From Heterohyrax brucei (Eukaryota; Chordata; Mammalia; Hyracoidea; Procaviidae): 64,000 nt of DNA. The notes below the pieces were generated by a model, which was not told the DNA's origin, did no database searches, and saw nothing but the letters and a program-made list of their open reading frames with translations. The stretch spans positions 124,922,796 through 124,986,795 of the forward strand of contig CM053142.1 in assembly GCA_028571685.1 (NCBI GenBank), given 5' to 3'. The translations under genes were made by a program, and so were the position numbers. Shown here in pieces: positions 31,591-42,654 of this stretch (positions are counted from its first letter, which is position 1; each line of letters opens with the position of its first letter).

Positions 31591-32839
31591 AGAACCTGCG
31601 GGCTACGAAATGCCAGGGTCTCCCATCTTCCTTTGCACGTAACCTGATCTATTTGTTGACATGTAGATTGCTCAGGTCCCTTTCTACCGTGCAGGTGACA
31701 TCTGTCACTGGGTGTAGAGTACTGAGAAGGGTAGAGATTCCAGTCTTGCAAGTCTGGCACCCTGTAATGGCGGTGAAGAACCCTGGATTGCACAATGAAT
31801 ATTAGTATTCACAGACAGCATGTGTCCCCAGTAGGCACCAGCAAAATCTCCAAAGTCAGTTTTTCAAAACCCTTAGAAGGTAAGTTTACATTATAATGAA
31901 AGAATGACAATTATCAGCCAGAGTCCAACTGGTTCTCACAGTTCTATTTTTAAATTACTTGAATTAGAGGAAAAGACTGAGTGTCATTAATAATGGAACT
32001 TGCTGTCTAGTTTCCTAAAAAACCTTACCCCTTCATAGGCAAAATCTGAAGCAATGCAGAGAGAAACTGACAATTTATGTCTTCAGGCAACAAAGGCCAT
32101 TTGGGTAAAATTATGTTTCTGGGCTTGTGGGGACTGTCAGTGGGCTCTGCTCTAAAATTATCTACATCTTTATAGGGGTTGCCTTTAAAAAGCAGAACCA
32201 CATTAGTACCCAAACACTTAATGTTACAATGATCAAGCTGAATTAACAGAGCAGACGTGCTTTCCAAATGAGACAGATGGTTAGTTAGCATTCCTAACAG
32301 GTAAAGGCAATCCTTTCTATACATGATATCCAATGTAACATGCCATGGGAGGAAGCCCCTCACAGGTAGGTTTGAGCAGACAGCCACTTGATGCACCACC
32401 TTGGGTGCCTGAATACCACTGGCCCTTGGAGCTCCAGAAGGCAAGTACAGTAGGCTGTGGCTCCAAGTGAATGCCAGAAGACAAGTACTATCGGCTACAA
32501 ATTCTGACTTACGCCTCCTAGATTAGAATGAAATGGGATCATATAATAGAAAACAAAGAAGAAATAATTTAACTATACCACGATTTGTTTATTTTTAAGG
32601 GCTTCTCTAAAACCAATTCAGAAAGACGAATATGCAGTACACAAAGAACGTTAAAATACGCTTTTTGAAAAGGTTCAAAAAAACCTTTTTTAAGTTTACA
32701 GAGCACAGACACTCTGACACAATTTGAACTTTTTTTGACACAAAGCTCACAATCCCAGGACCCTTTCTCACCTGCTCTGTAGCACAGCTTATGAGGAACA
32801 ATGCTATCATAAGGCACCTCAAACCGCGACATCAGAATT
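31591..32839. other. Single-copy looking; one 139-codon open frame of unknown meaning
   Basis: The minus strand is open from 32444 to 32025 (139 codons from ATG). No domain, codon pattern or splice context supports coding. A frame of this length can arise by chance in 64 kb of six frames. The rest is AT-rich. Confidence 0.4.
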
Positions 32840-33020
32840 CTGACTCATCCTTTTGTTGGCCGAGGTTCTGGGCAAGTCATTTAACTTCCTTTTTTAAGTC
32901 TTGGTTCTTTGTCTACGTGGTAATGATCCTGGTACCACAGAGTTACTTGTGGATTGACTGAGATTATTATTCTTAACCCAGTGTCTGGTACCAAAAGAGC
33001 CTCAGTAACTTGTTGGAGGC
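32840..33020 (+). mobile_element. MIR SINE
   Basis: 'ttctgggcaagtcatttaac', 'ttattattcttaacccagtg' and 'agagcctcagtaact' match MIR from the core to the 3' end. Confidence 0.62.
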
Positions 33021-33179
33021 TCTCATGACAGCAATTATTACTATGAGAAGAATGACACAGTAATTATGGAAATAGAACAAGTCAAGGCCTTACTTTAAAT
33101 GAAGTAACTATTCATGACTTTAAAAATCCTGCCACCTCTTAAAAGCCAGCAAGCTGCCATCCAAGGAACATCAACAGGT

Positions 33180-33775
33180 CCGAACATATTTGATGGTATG
33201 AAAACCATCAAAGACATGAGGAAAATGTAAGTCCAGGAAGCAGAAGGGTCCATGTGACGGGGAGACTACATCAGCATGAGACCAGAAGAACGAGATGGTG
33301 CTCGGCCACCACCAAGGACTGTCCTGACTGGGAACATAATGTTGAATCCCTGATTAAGCATTAAAAAAACGGGAGAACAGAACTAGAGCTCTATTAAAAT
33401 AAAGATCACTTAATGGCCCGACTTCTTGGAGGGTCCTCTAAGAACACGGCCCCTGGAGCTGAACCCAGTACTGAAGTCAACTCTTCAAGTAAAGACTGGA
33501 CTGGACTTTGGGACAGAGTGAAAAAGGTGGTGTGTGTACTTCTGGATTTAATATACACATGAGATTGTGCAACTCGTCCCTCTTTAGAGGGGCGACAGTA
33601 GGGTGCAGAAGCGGGGACAAGTGCTGGCTGGGGAGAAAGGAGGATCCTGCTGTCATCGGGGAAGGAGGACAGGCAGAGCTGCACAGAGGCATCTTTCACG
33701 GGTTTCTGTATGGCAAACTGACTCGGATTGTAAGCTTTGACTTAATCATAATAAAAGATTTTTTTTATTTAAAAA
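33180..33775 (+). repeat. Unassigned dispersed repeat, copy 2 of 3
   Basis: 'ccaccaaggactgtcctgac' (33309), 'cgggagaacagaactagagc' (33370) and 'cttaatggcccgacttcttg' (33409) align in order with 21859, 21918 and 21956. It ends in an 'aataaaag' word and a T/A homopolymer at 33757-33782, which may be a poly(A)-type tail. Confidence 0.6.
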
Positions 33776-33782
33776 AAAAAAA

Positions 33783-34079
33783 ATCCTGCCACCATTTGCG
33801 GATAATCACACAGAGCTACTTGCTAAGGTCAACAGGAACGCTTCTCCGTGGGGGTGCGGGGAAGGCCTGAGTTAACGCTACTGGGCTAGTATCTGACCAC
33901 TGCTTTTTCACAGGATACTTAGGCAGCCACTAAATTATTGGCTTTTGGGAGACATAACCATACTACCCATTGTGGACAGCTCACTTTGTAAGGCCACTCT
34001 AAAGGTTATTTGTCAATCCCCTCACATGGACAGATGAGATAGTATTCTGAGTCAAGTCCAGCCCTGTGGCCACCACATT
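33783..34079. other. No feature recognised
   Basis: Nothing recognisable in this stretch. Confidence 0.4.
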
Positions 34080-34228
34080 TCAGATACCATCAGGTTCAAA
34101 GCTCTTCCCATTTGATTCCTTTCGTTGGAGAAGCCTCGTCAACCTCATGTCTGGAAGATTCTGTGATGCTCTAGGACGAAAAGCAAACAGCTGGTAAAGG
34201 GGTGGAGGCCCGTCAGTGGCAAATACTC
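34080..34228 (-). other. Candidate coding exon (unproven)
   Basis: On the minus strand a pyrimidine tract and AG ('tctgtattcccctttag') precede 34228, and the downstream frame is open for 48 codons to a TGA at 34082-34080, beginning 'VFATDGPPPLYQLFAF' and ending 'SFEPDGI'. Four CpG remain, unusual in this CpG-poor sequence. However, the plus strand is also open across 34083-34192, with an acceptor-like 'caccacatttcag' before it and 'ctggtaaag' after it. The strand is therefore undecided. I do not recognise the peptide, and it may be a conserved non-coding element or chance. Confidence 0.2.
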
Positions 34229-34779
34229 CTAAAGGGGAATACAGAGCTTGGGTAAAGACAAAGCAAGAGGAAGTCAAGTACATGAATGGTCCAGAAATAC
34301 ATGGAAATATTAATTTAAGACGTCCACCCTTGATGCAATCTCCTTCTCCATATTTTAATGCTTTTGTGACATCTGAAGGAATGGCAGAAAAAGAACAATA
34401 AATGAATACAATGAATTCTGATTAAGTAACAACAAATCCTGAGAGCCAAAGGTCACTTAACTGTAGAGGATAAGAAATCTGCCCATATTTTTCAACACAT
34501 CACAGTAGAAAATGACTGAGAATACCTATCGCTCACTCCTTCCAAGTACTTAAAAAAAAAAAAAAGACATTAATAATAAACTTTACTTAGATTTGCAAAC
34601 TTAACATGTATCTAGTAATAAGCATTGTGTTTGCTTTCACTGGACAGTGCAGCATGTGTAGAAAAGGGGTTATACAAATGGTATGGCCGGTGGCACCTGA
34701 CTTCCTCTAACTTCCTGAGGAACGAGGAGACTCAAGGTCAGTGCTGATTACTACAGGTCAGAGGTCAGATACGCTGCTT
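34229..34779. other. No feature recognised
   Basis: A plus-strand frame (34216-34401, 61 codons) overlaps the candidate exon. Otherwise the stretch is AT-rich with nothing recognisable. Confidence 0.4.
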
Positions 34780-35570
34780 CTCTCTGCCATCTTTACCAAT
34801 TCTGACACCAACTATCCCTCCCATGGCACTCTCCACTTCTCTGCTGGGTTCAATGATTCATTGCAATGGCCACACAGAGCTAAGAGACAATACAATTATA
34901 GGGTTTATTAGGGAAGTAACCGTTACAATTCAGGGTCAGGAACATTCAGGATACAATTCTCCCATCAGGACAGCCTCTTTTCAGCTGAGCTTACATGCAC
35001 CCCTCCCTGACCCTGACCCTGACCCTGACCCTGGCCCTGACCCTGGCCCTGGCCCTGGCCCTGGCCCTGGCCCTGGCCCTGGCCCTGGCCCTGGCCCTGG
35101 CCCTGTGCCGTGCTCAGATAAGTGTTACAAAGCTCTTTTAGCCCAGTGGATATGTGCCCCAAGGCACCCCATTCCACCAGCAAGCATCTACCCTCAGATG
35201 CTCAAACTTCAACTCCAAGGGTTAGCACACCTAGCTGCACACCAAGCACAGGGGGTTGGGGCCACGGGTATCATTCAGGCAGCAAGCCTCCTGCCAAAGG
35301 CACCCAGCTTTTTGGCTCCACGGACCAGGAAGTCCATCCCACCACGTCCTGCCACCATTCCTCAGCTTCTCTACCACTACTTCTCACTGCCTTCAGTGTT
35401 AGATTTCTCCCACTTGCTGTCTCCTGTTTCAGGAACTTCTCAGTGCAAGAATCCCATCGGTCTGCTCCTGGCTATCCTTTCCAGGTAGTGGTAGGATCCT
35501 CTCTACTCTGGAATTAGCACTCTTTTAAGGCACAACTGACCAATCTCCTTGGTGGGCCACAAGGGCTTTC
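34780..35570 (-). mobile_element. Possible LTR-like repeat containing a hexamer array
   Basis: It shares 'attatagggtttattaggga' with 29965 and is pyrimidine-rich on the plus strand from 35150 to 35570, as in antisense LTRs. No TG...CA borders were identified. The family is unknown. Confidence 0.3.
35005..35106 (+). repeat. CCCTGR hexamer array, 17 units
   Basis: Units in order: four CCCTGA, one CCCTGG, one CCCTGA, ten CCCTGG and one CCCTGT. On the minus strand this gives GGG every six bases, a regular G-quadruplex pattern. The 221-residue frame across it (Asp-Pro/Gly-Pro repeat) and the Gln-Gly frame on the other strand are products of the repeat. Confidence 0.96.
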
Positions 35571-35729
35571 TTTGTCCATTCCCACTCAATCACTTGGGTG
35601 TGAATCAGAAGACCACGGCAAGAACAGTCTCACAAAAAGGACCCATCACTCTGAAGGAGTAAACAGTCAAAAAAGAAAAAAGCGGGGGAGGGGGATATTG
35701 TCAAAACATTATTAAGCACTTAGGTTATG
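35571..35729. other. No feature recognised
   Basis: It includes a G/A-rich patch 'agcgggggagggggatatt' near 35682. Confidence 0.4.
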
Positions 35730-36251
35730 TACAAAGTCCAACAATTAAGTCTGTGAACTTAACTGTTCTAAGTGCTCGTACCTCACTGCTGAATACCACT
35801 ACAGTCACTTTCGAAGTACTCCCCTTGGGAAGCTATGCACTGAAGGCAGTGCCTAGTCCACTTTTCAAAGCAATTTTGGAATTCATTCTGGAATGGCCAC
35901 TGCGCACGGTACAAAGGCGGCAATAACTTAATTTATAGTTGTCTGTGACGGACTTCTGAGTCAGTAAACGAACTATACTGGAACACCCTCCCTATTGACC
36001 TGATCTGGCCTCCCGCTGACTGTTTTCTTTACCGAAAGATAAAGGAAATACTGAAAGAAAGACATCTTCACGACATTCAGGACATCAAGGATAATACAAC
36101 AACAGCTCTGATGGCCATTCCAGAAAAATAGATCCAAAACTGCGTTGAAGGGTGGGCTAAGTGCTGGCGTCATTGCATAGTGATCTTCAGCTATGAGGTT
36201 TGCAGCACTTTTTCTAGGATGAATTCACAAACTTAACTGGCAGCCCTAACA
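35730..36251 (+). mobile_element. Foldback mariner derivative, copy 3
   Basis: Left end 'tacaaagtccaacaattaag'; right end 'cttaactggcagccctaaca'. The left arm (35730-35910) is the inverted transposase C-terminus and terminal repeat. The right arm (35930-36251) encodes, in order, 'VNELYWNTLPIDLIWPP', 'KEILKERHLHDIQDIKD' and 'TTALMAIPEK', followed by a stop and frame changes. The family's catalytic Asp residues lie upstream of this segment and are absent. Length 522, against 529 and 563 for the sister copies. Confidence 0.84.
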
Positions 36252-37149
36252 TGAACATTTAGTCAAAATCATCTGCTTCTAGAAGAGAACTGAGAAATCT
36301 AAGGGCAGCTCTAAAATGTGGTGCATACTTACAAGTTCATATTTAACATAATTACTGGGTAAATGCATCCCTGAGGGGATTCATTTCTTTTGAACCTTAC
36401 TCTGTAACAGTATGTCTTAGGGGCTGATGAAACCTCATACCACAAGGAAAGTGGGGTAGAGAAATATAACACAAACCTGAACCGCTTAAAACTATTCATA
36501 TTGCCACCAATTCAACAAAATTATGTGTTCTGCTGGCACTTCTCAAGTGGAACTGAGATATTTCTTGAAAAAAATTTTCAAAAACCCTACATCACAATTC
36601 AGCACTGTGTGACTGATTGCACAAAAAAAGACCACCAACAGAGCTGTGGTGTATCAGTTATGAGTGAAGCAAATATTTGTCATTAGCTAAATGACCATGA
36701 ACTATATTTTCCTGCAAAGCCACAACTGACTCTTTCAGGGGGGCCTAAAAAGGGAAAAAATTCAGCAGTAGTGAAGTCTGCACATTTTGTCACATTCTGC
36801 AGGCCACAGGATGGCTGTCAGATGACAGGCAATGGAAGAGGATGCAGGAGGCACTACCCCATTCCTTGTAATGGGAGAAAGAAACTTCAAAACAACAACA
36901 ATTTTGGTTGTTGCCCAGGACCACTGGTATGACCTCTGTGTCACAGTTAGGTCCACAGTCTTACTTTTTCTTACTAGTATACACAATACTATGGTTTTTA
37001 AAATTGAAGATATCTTTGTAATCAAATATTAATTTCTTGAAAAAAATCAATACAGACCTATGAACTTTAAAAGCAATTTTTCTGAGCTCTAATCTAGCCT
37101 GGGGTCAGACCACAGCTCAATGACTGCGGCAGGTATGGGGGGAGGCAAG
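36252..37149. other. No feature recognised
   Basis: Frames of 61 and 87 codons are present (36501-36686 plus, 37025-36762 minus). No domain is seen. Confidence 0.4.
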
Positions 37150-37390
37150 GAACAGCCACACTCCCTGAGTTTAAATGCCGGTTCTTTTTACTTCGATGGC
37201 GGTGGGTCTGGGTTTAGTTTTCACTTACTAGTCATGTATTCCTAGTTACTTATCTTTTCTGGATCTGAACTGCCTCATCTACAAAATGGAGATAAACAAC
37301 ACCCACCTCATAAGATTGTTACAAAAATGAAATGAGACGGTATTTGCAAAGAACACTGGCACACAGCAAGCAACATGGAAGTGTTCTCCA
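37150..37390 (+). mobile_element. MIR SINE
   Basis: 'gaactgcctcatctacaaaa', 'tggagataaacaacacccac' and 'ctcataagattgttacaaaa' match the MIR core and 3' end. Confidence 0.7.
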
Positions 37391-37807
37391 AAGAAAGGAA
37401 CCAGGGACTCTTAGAGGGTAAATAAGTATACATCATGGGGCTGGGAGGATTTAAGGATGGGCATGGTAGAGGGCAGTTTGAGAGTATCAGAGGTGATGTT
37501 GAAAGGATGAACTACTCTCTGGGATGAGACAGCATGAGCACAAAAATAACACATTAGTCTAAAAGTGAAAGGCATTAATCTGTAATGATATCCAACCAAG
37601 AAACGTCAACGTATACAATGAGGTGTCTTCAAGCAGAAGAAGAGTACATGTTTAATTTTTTGTTAATTTCGATAAACCCATGAGTGCTGGGTGTATGCTT
37701 AACTAGAAAAGAGTGAAGATAGGGAACCAATGCCAGTCCTAGGAAGGAAAGGCAATCGATGCCTGAGAAATCAGCAGTCAGGAAATCAGATAGCATACTA
37801 CATTGGG
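37391..37807. other. No feature recognised
   Basis: Possibly old LINE sequence; nothing could be assigned. Confidence 0.35.
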
Positions 37808-38293
37808 CAAACTGGCTGCAGAAGACCTCTCTGAAGTGCTGAAAAGCAGAGAAGTCACCCTGAAGACTCAGGTTCACACGACTCAAGCCACGGTATCTTC
37901 TATCACTTTATATGCATGTGAAAGCTGGATAACCAACCAGGAAGACCGGAGAATTCACTCTGCTGACAAAGTGTATGCAATACACCACGGACTGACACAG
38001 CAACAAGCAAATCCATCCTGTAAAAAGAAGAGCCAGAATGTTCTTTAGAAACTAAAGATGGTGAGATTTTGGGATTGTGAGATTTCGTCATTAGCAGGGA
38101 CCAGTCCCTGGAGAAAGACATCAGGCTTGGTAAAGAAGAGGGTCAGCGAAAAAGAGGAAGACCCTCAATGAGATGGACTGACACAGTGTCTGCATCTGTG
38201 CACTCAAGCACACAGGGACTGTGAGAACGCTGCAGGACCAGACAGGGTCACTGTGAGTACTAAGGGACCTGATGGCATCTAACAACAGCAAAA
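37808..38293 (+). mobile_element. RTE-clade LINE 3' end
   Basis: The frame at 37803-38048 gives a decayed ORF2 C-terminus ('VLKSREVTLKTQVHTTQA', 'YACESWITNQEDRRI'). It is followed by 'ggaccagtccctggagaaag', 'gggtcagcgaaaaagaggaa' and the tail 'ctgatggcatctaacaacag'. A short A-rich region separates it from the next unit. Dead copy. Confidence 0.82.
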
Positions 38294-38894
38294 GAACATG
38301 CAATGAGTAAACTGATAACCAAAAGGCTTTAACACACTTCGTAAGACGGAAGAAAGAAAACTGAACACTGTGTGTGGAGATAATGTATTAGCGAAACATT
38401 CTACAAGGTAAACTACGTGCAGACTTCCTGCTTCATGTCCTGGGAAATGATACCCTTAGACGGCTCTAATAATTAGGGTGAGATAGTAATGAAGCTTATA
38501 TAAGTGCCCAATGATGCAACGAGACCAGGCAAACATTCGTGTGACAGGACAATGGTCTATGAAGTGCCAACCACTCAAAACTTGGAGAATAAAACACTAA
38601 GGAAGGCCATGCTACAAAAAACTGGACTTGAATGCAAGGCACAGCTCAAAAATCTACTGATGTAACAAACACATGGCAAATACAAAGAGTCCAGCCATAC
38701 GACCACTGGCTTGGATGTGAATCAACTTAGAGGTAGCCCCAAAGAGATCAGCTGGTAACGAGACCCTGTCACTTCAACTGGTCAGAGTATCTTTCTGATT
38801 CTGACACGGTTTCTGTAACTGTGAAAATATAATATTTCCATATCCCCAGAAAATGTATACCGCTCTAACACTTCTGCTGCTGTTGTCCTCTGTT
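38294..38894. other. No feature recognised
   Basis: 38440-38510 ('gataatgtattag', 'ggtgagatagtaatgaagct') may be old LTR sequence. Nothing firm. Confidence 0.35.
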
Positions 38895-39222
38895 GTCAGC
38901 AGCAACCCTGCGCCCAGGAGAACAAAATGCTGCCTGGTCCTGTGCCATTCCCACAATAGGTTGTGAATCAGACCTACTTGATCCACAGGGTTTCACTGGC
39001 TGGTTTTCAGAAGTATACCACCAGGCCTTTCCTCCTGCTCTGTCTGGATCTGGAAGCTCCACTGAAACTTGGTCAGCTTCACAGCAACGTGCAAACCTCC
39101 ACTGACAGGCAGGTGGTGGCTGGGCATGAGGTGTCCTGGCCGGACACCGAACACAGGTCTGCTGCATGGAAGGCTATGATGATTCTACCACTGAAGACCA
39201 CTGCCCTTTGGCTCTGCAAGCA
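38895..39222 (-). mobile_element. tRNA-Gly-like SINE with RTE-type tail
   Basis: From tail to head on the plus strand: 'tgctgcctggtcctgtgcca', 'ggtttcactggctggttttc', 'cgtgcaaacctccactgaca', 'aacacaggtctgctgcatgg' and 'gattctaccactgaag'. It is a near full-length antisense copy. Confidence 0.78.
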
Positions 39223-40140
39223 ATGAAAAGTTGCTGCAAACCTAGCAAAGTACACGGACAAGTTTAAAAACCACAAACGAATGCCACGGCACTGGTATTC
39301 TACAACAGGTTTAAGTGTGTTGTGTTCAAGTTTTATCACTACGGGATCTTTGGTGCTCTGTGTGCTGTTTACAGTGTTTGGACTGTTCAAAAGAATCACT
39401 GTAGTTTAAAATGTTAAAAGCAATTCCAGTCTGTAATTCTTGTTTAAATTTTTAAAATTAGGTTTCAGATATCAGTAATAGTTTAAGCACTAAAGTGCAA
39501 ACAGTAGCCAGTGTCCCTCTCCATGAACAAGAGCCCCTTGGGTGTGAAAGAATACACAAAGTGGAACACAAACACAATACCCCAGGGTGTAAACTGGGTC
39601 TCTCCACAGGCAGGCCTCTTCAGGCAAACCGCAGTCTACTCCTTCCATCACAATGACCCCAAAGGAAACAAAAGCAAAGGCAACAAGAAGAAGAAAATGC
39701 TACACAGCTGACAGGACTTCATCTTTCAGTTTGTCTTTTAAAAGTAGGACATGAGGATAACTGAAAATTAACCACAACAGACTCTGGCTTCAGTTTGCTC
39801 CATGTGTGGTGCATGACAACAAAATCTTTCTTTCAGCTTTGAAATAACATGCATCTAAAATGAAAAAGAATGCGAAATGTGTTTACAGCAACGAAATTAA
39901 ACACTGAGGTTTATTTAACACAGAAAGATGTGAGAGAGTGGCTGGGAGATGTTCTTAGGATTTCACTGACCCACTTCTTCCTGAGGAAGGGTTTAAACTA
40001 AGCCAAATCACCGCCAAATCCTTGGATCTATGTATTCCTGGGAACGATGCCTCATTTAATGTTTTTCCTTGGAAAGCCTGGTTAGTATTCTTTCTACAAG
40101 TCTACTTCCCCTCTCTCTGCCCCTTCCCATCTAAGATAGC
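39223..40140. other. No confident feature
   Basis: A 66-codon plus frame at 39511-39711 ends in a Lys/Asn-rich run ('KGNKSKGNKKKKMLHS') and may be chance. 39400-39990 is AT-rich without recognised repeats. Confidence 0.4.
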
Positions 40141-40365
40141 AACAACAACAAAAACCAGGGTCCTTTCAAGTGTGTTCTGTGACTCATGGCAACCCATGGG
40201 TGTCAGAGTAAACTGGGCTCCACAGGGTCTTCAGGGGCAGACTTTTAGGAAGTAGATTGCCAGACTTTTCTTTGGAGCCACCTCTGGGTGGACTCAAAGC
40301 GGGCTCAAAGCATCAAGCCTTTCGATTAGCAGTCAAGCTCATTAAACTTCTGTACCGTCCAGAGA
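40141..40365 (-). mobile_element. AfroSINE, second subtype
   Basis: 'gtgactcatggcaacccatg', 'gggctccacagggtcttcag', 'ttggagccacctctgggtgg' and 'cctttcgattagcagtcaag' form an antisense copy of about 220 bases. Confidence 0.8.
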
Positions 40366-40474
40366 CTTTCTACCTAACACATGCAATCTGAGTGCTCATG
40401 TATGGGAAAAAGGTGAGAAAGAGAAGCATTTAGCAAACCCCAGCACTTGCTTGGGAAGAACTTTCCATTTTCAT

Positions 40475-40635
40475 TCATTATATGTATCTTGGAAGCTGGA
40501 CAGTATCCTCCCCATTTTACAGATGGAGACACTGGAGTTCTAATGAAATGAACAACTTCCCCAAGTCATCACAGAAGCCAAGTGTCCAAGCACGTGTCCA
40601 GATCTGCCGCTAAAGTCTGCATCCCCTTGCATTGT
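40475..40635 (-). mobile_element. MIR SINE, antisense
   Basis: 'cattttacagatggagacac', 'aacttccccaagtcatcaca' and 'gaagccaagtgtcc' are typical of antisense MIR. Confidence 0.7.
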
Positions 40636-40981
40636 CCTGTGCTATCTTCTAGTTCTCTGCTCCATTATTCACACAGAAGTTACCTGTTAACAGCTTCTCG
40701 AACTACACGGCAAGTCAAAAACATCTACTCTGAAACTCAGGACACATGAAACCAGCATAAATATACCTTAGGTCTAGCTCTCATTTGTTTTTATGACAGG
40801 TACTTCTCACATAAAGGGCCGTGTCACCGCTGGCTCTCAACAGCTGTGTGTTGCAGAGAATCTGAATGCGTACCTGTAGCAAGAGGCACAGATGCTCATT
40901 CTAATCTTTCTGCCAGCCAACCACAGGGTGATGATCCCCATACAGCCTGTCCTTCAGTTTCAAGTCAGGTAAATGGCGCCT
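40636..40981. other. No feature recognised
   Basis: Nothing recognisable in this stretch. Confidence 0.4.
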
Positions 40982-41198
40982 AAGGAATCAGGACAGTGCA
41001 GTGTTTAAAAGGCTCAGCTACTAACCGAATGACTGGCAGCTGGAACCCACCGGCAGCTCTGTGGGAGAAAGATGGAGCAATCTACTTTTGTAAAGATTTA
41101 AAGCTTTGGAAACCCTGTGAGGCATTTTCTACTCTGTCCTGTACAGCTATTATGAGTCGGAATGGACGTGGCAGCAGGGGGTTGGGTTGGGTTGCAGC
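40982..41198 (+). mobile_element. AfroSINE, long variant with extra middle block
   Basis: 'gcagtgtttaaaaggctcag', 'gggagaaagatggagcaatc', 'tacttttgtaaagatttaaa' and 'gtacagctattatgagtcgg'. The block 'agaaagatg..gcagtc' is also present at 42279, 47203 and 48688. Confidence 0.82.
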
Positions 41199-42278
41199 AG
41201 TACTCCCTGAGGCCGACAAAGAGGACTCTTCTCTTTTGAACTGCCATCAAAATGCTCTCTACATTCAGTCAGGATAAAGATTTTGAAACCCGCCTCTGAA
41301 GCTGTCACGACAACACCCATCAACATAATTTTTACAAGCTTGAGGCAGAAAAGAAGTGAATATTCCATTTATTTTAAAGTGAAGCACGCGAGAGAAAAAT
41401 TAAATGTTAAGGACTAGAAGACAGTCGGCATATTGATTTCTTTACAATTACTATGCATAATATAACAGGTCACCAAGGAATTGAATTTTGCTTATTTTTG
41501 TTTCATTGTAAAAAGCATATCTGAGGAGACACGAAAAACATATTTCTACTAATTAGGATGTACTTTGCTACCTGCATTCTGAATCTAATCTATGCAAGTA
41601 GAGAAAAACAACCAAGTATGCCATGTAAGGCTGGGCAGGCTGTCCATTGTACAGACATGCTGGAGGAGCCAAGGTGTGCATCACGGCGGAGCCTGTGTCC
41701 ACATGAAGGAGTGGGTTCCTCTTTTGTCTTCTCCCTTTCCTTCCATTCCAGGTGAAAATATACGCCCATTCAACCATTTTTACTTACGTAGTTCAACAGT
41801 TACCATTCTAGCTCTGTCTAACCATACTGCGTCCACTCTGTAAACTTAGTCCCTTAGCCCCTTCGAGTCTCAGCTGTGCTCTGAGGTTGCTGTTGTCACA
41901 TACAGAGTGCAATGCTAAAGGCAAGTCATCTTGATCAGCTGAAGTAAACTATTTCGTTTGCAAATAATTTCGGTTTAAGGCTTAAAAATTGTTTCTAGGC
42001 ATAGATTCAGCGGTTTACCCATTATCAAAGGATCCAGTAAGTCTGGTTTCCATGAGAATTTTAAGCTATGTTCTACATTTTCCTCCTTCTGATCAGGATC
42101 CACCTACTGGATCCCTGACCAAAACATTTAATAACAGTTGTCGGGCACTATCCAGCCTCATCTCCTGTGAGAAGCCTTTGCTGACCAAACAGGAGAGTGG
42201 TTCCATGTGTACGGATGTATGCACACAACTGTGTAGTATATATGTTATATATATGTGTGCATAAATGTGGGTATGTAA
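41199..42278. other. No confident feature; weak L2-like stretch at 42060-42190
   Basis: 'gagaagcctttgctgaccaa' near 42169 is L2-like. Otherwise the stretch looks single-copy with no gene. Confidence 0.4.
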
Positions 42279-42482
42279 AGAGCCTTCATGCTGCAGTGGT
42301 TAAAGTGCTAGGCTGGTAACCAAAAGATTGGTGGTTCAAATCCATCAGCCACTCTGCAGAAGAAAAATGTGGCAGTCTGCTTCCTTGAAGATTTACGGCT
42401 TTAAAAACCATACAGGGCAGTCCTACTGTGTTCTACAGAGTCTCTACGAGTTGGAATCTACTTGGTGGCAGTGGGTTTTGAG
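42279..42482 (+). mobile_element. AfroSINE, long variant
   Basis: 'gtggttaaagtgctaggctg', 'ggttcaaatccatcagccac', 'gaaaaatgtggcagtctgct' and 'gagttggaatctacttggtg'. Full length with clear A and B boxes. Confidence 0.88.
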
Positions 42483-42654
42483 CGATATGCAGGTGTATCT
42501 ATTTATATGTAAGTGTACACATTCATATATATTCACATATGCAATAATGTACATGGGAGCACATACACAGATAGATACTTCTTTAACACGGACAGAACTT
42601 CTTCAACTTAAACAGAAACCTCACAAGACTGTTTGATGGATACGAAGTCTTAGG
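42483..42654. repeat. Interrupted TATA/ACATA-rich low-complexity stretch
   Basis: Words such as 'cattcatatatattcacata' mark a decayed dinucleotide-rich stretch, mirrored by 'tatatgttatatatatgtgt' just before the SINE (42240-42260). The SINE may have split one AT-rich tract. Confidence 0.5.

Noticed and set aside
32025..32444. 139-codon minus-strand open frame
   Set aside because: No domain, no recognisable homology, no splice borders and no codon pattern. Such lengths are expected by chance among six frames over 64 kb.
35005..35106. Interstitial telomere repeat
   Set aside because: The unit is CCCTGR, not CCCTAA, and no true telomeric unit is present.
34823..35488. 221-codon frame with a Pro-Gly/Asp-Pro repeat
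   Set aside because: The repeat is created by the CCCTGR array. The frame lacks splice or promoter context, and the flanks look like repeat DNA.
39511..39711. Lys-rich 66-codon frame as part of a gene
   Set aside because: No splice signals fit, and the Lys run comes from an A/G-rich patch. Homology was not recognised.
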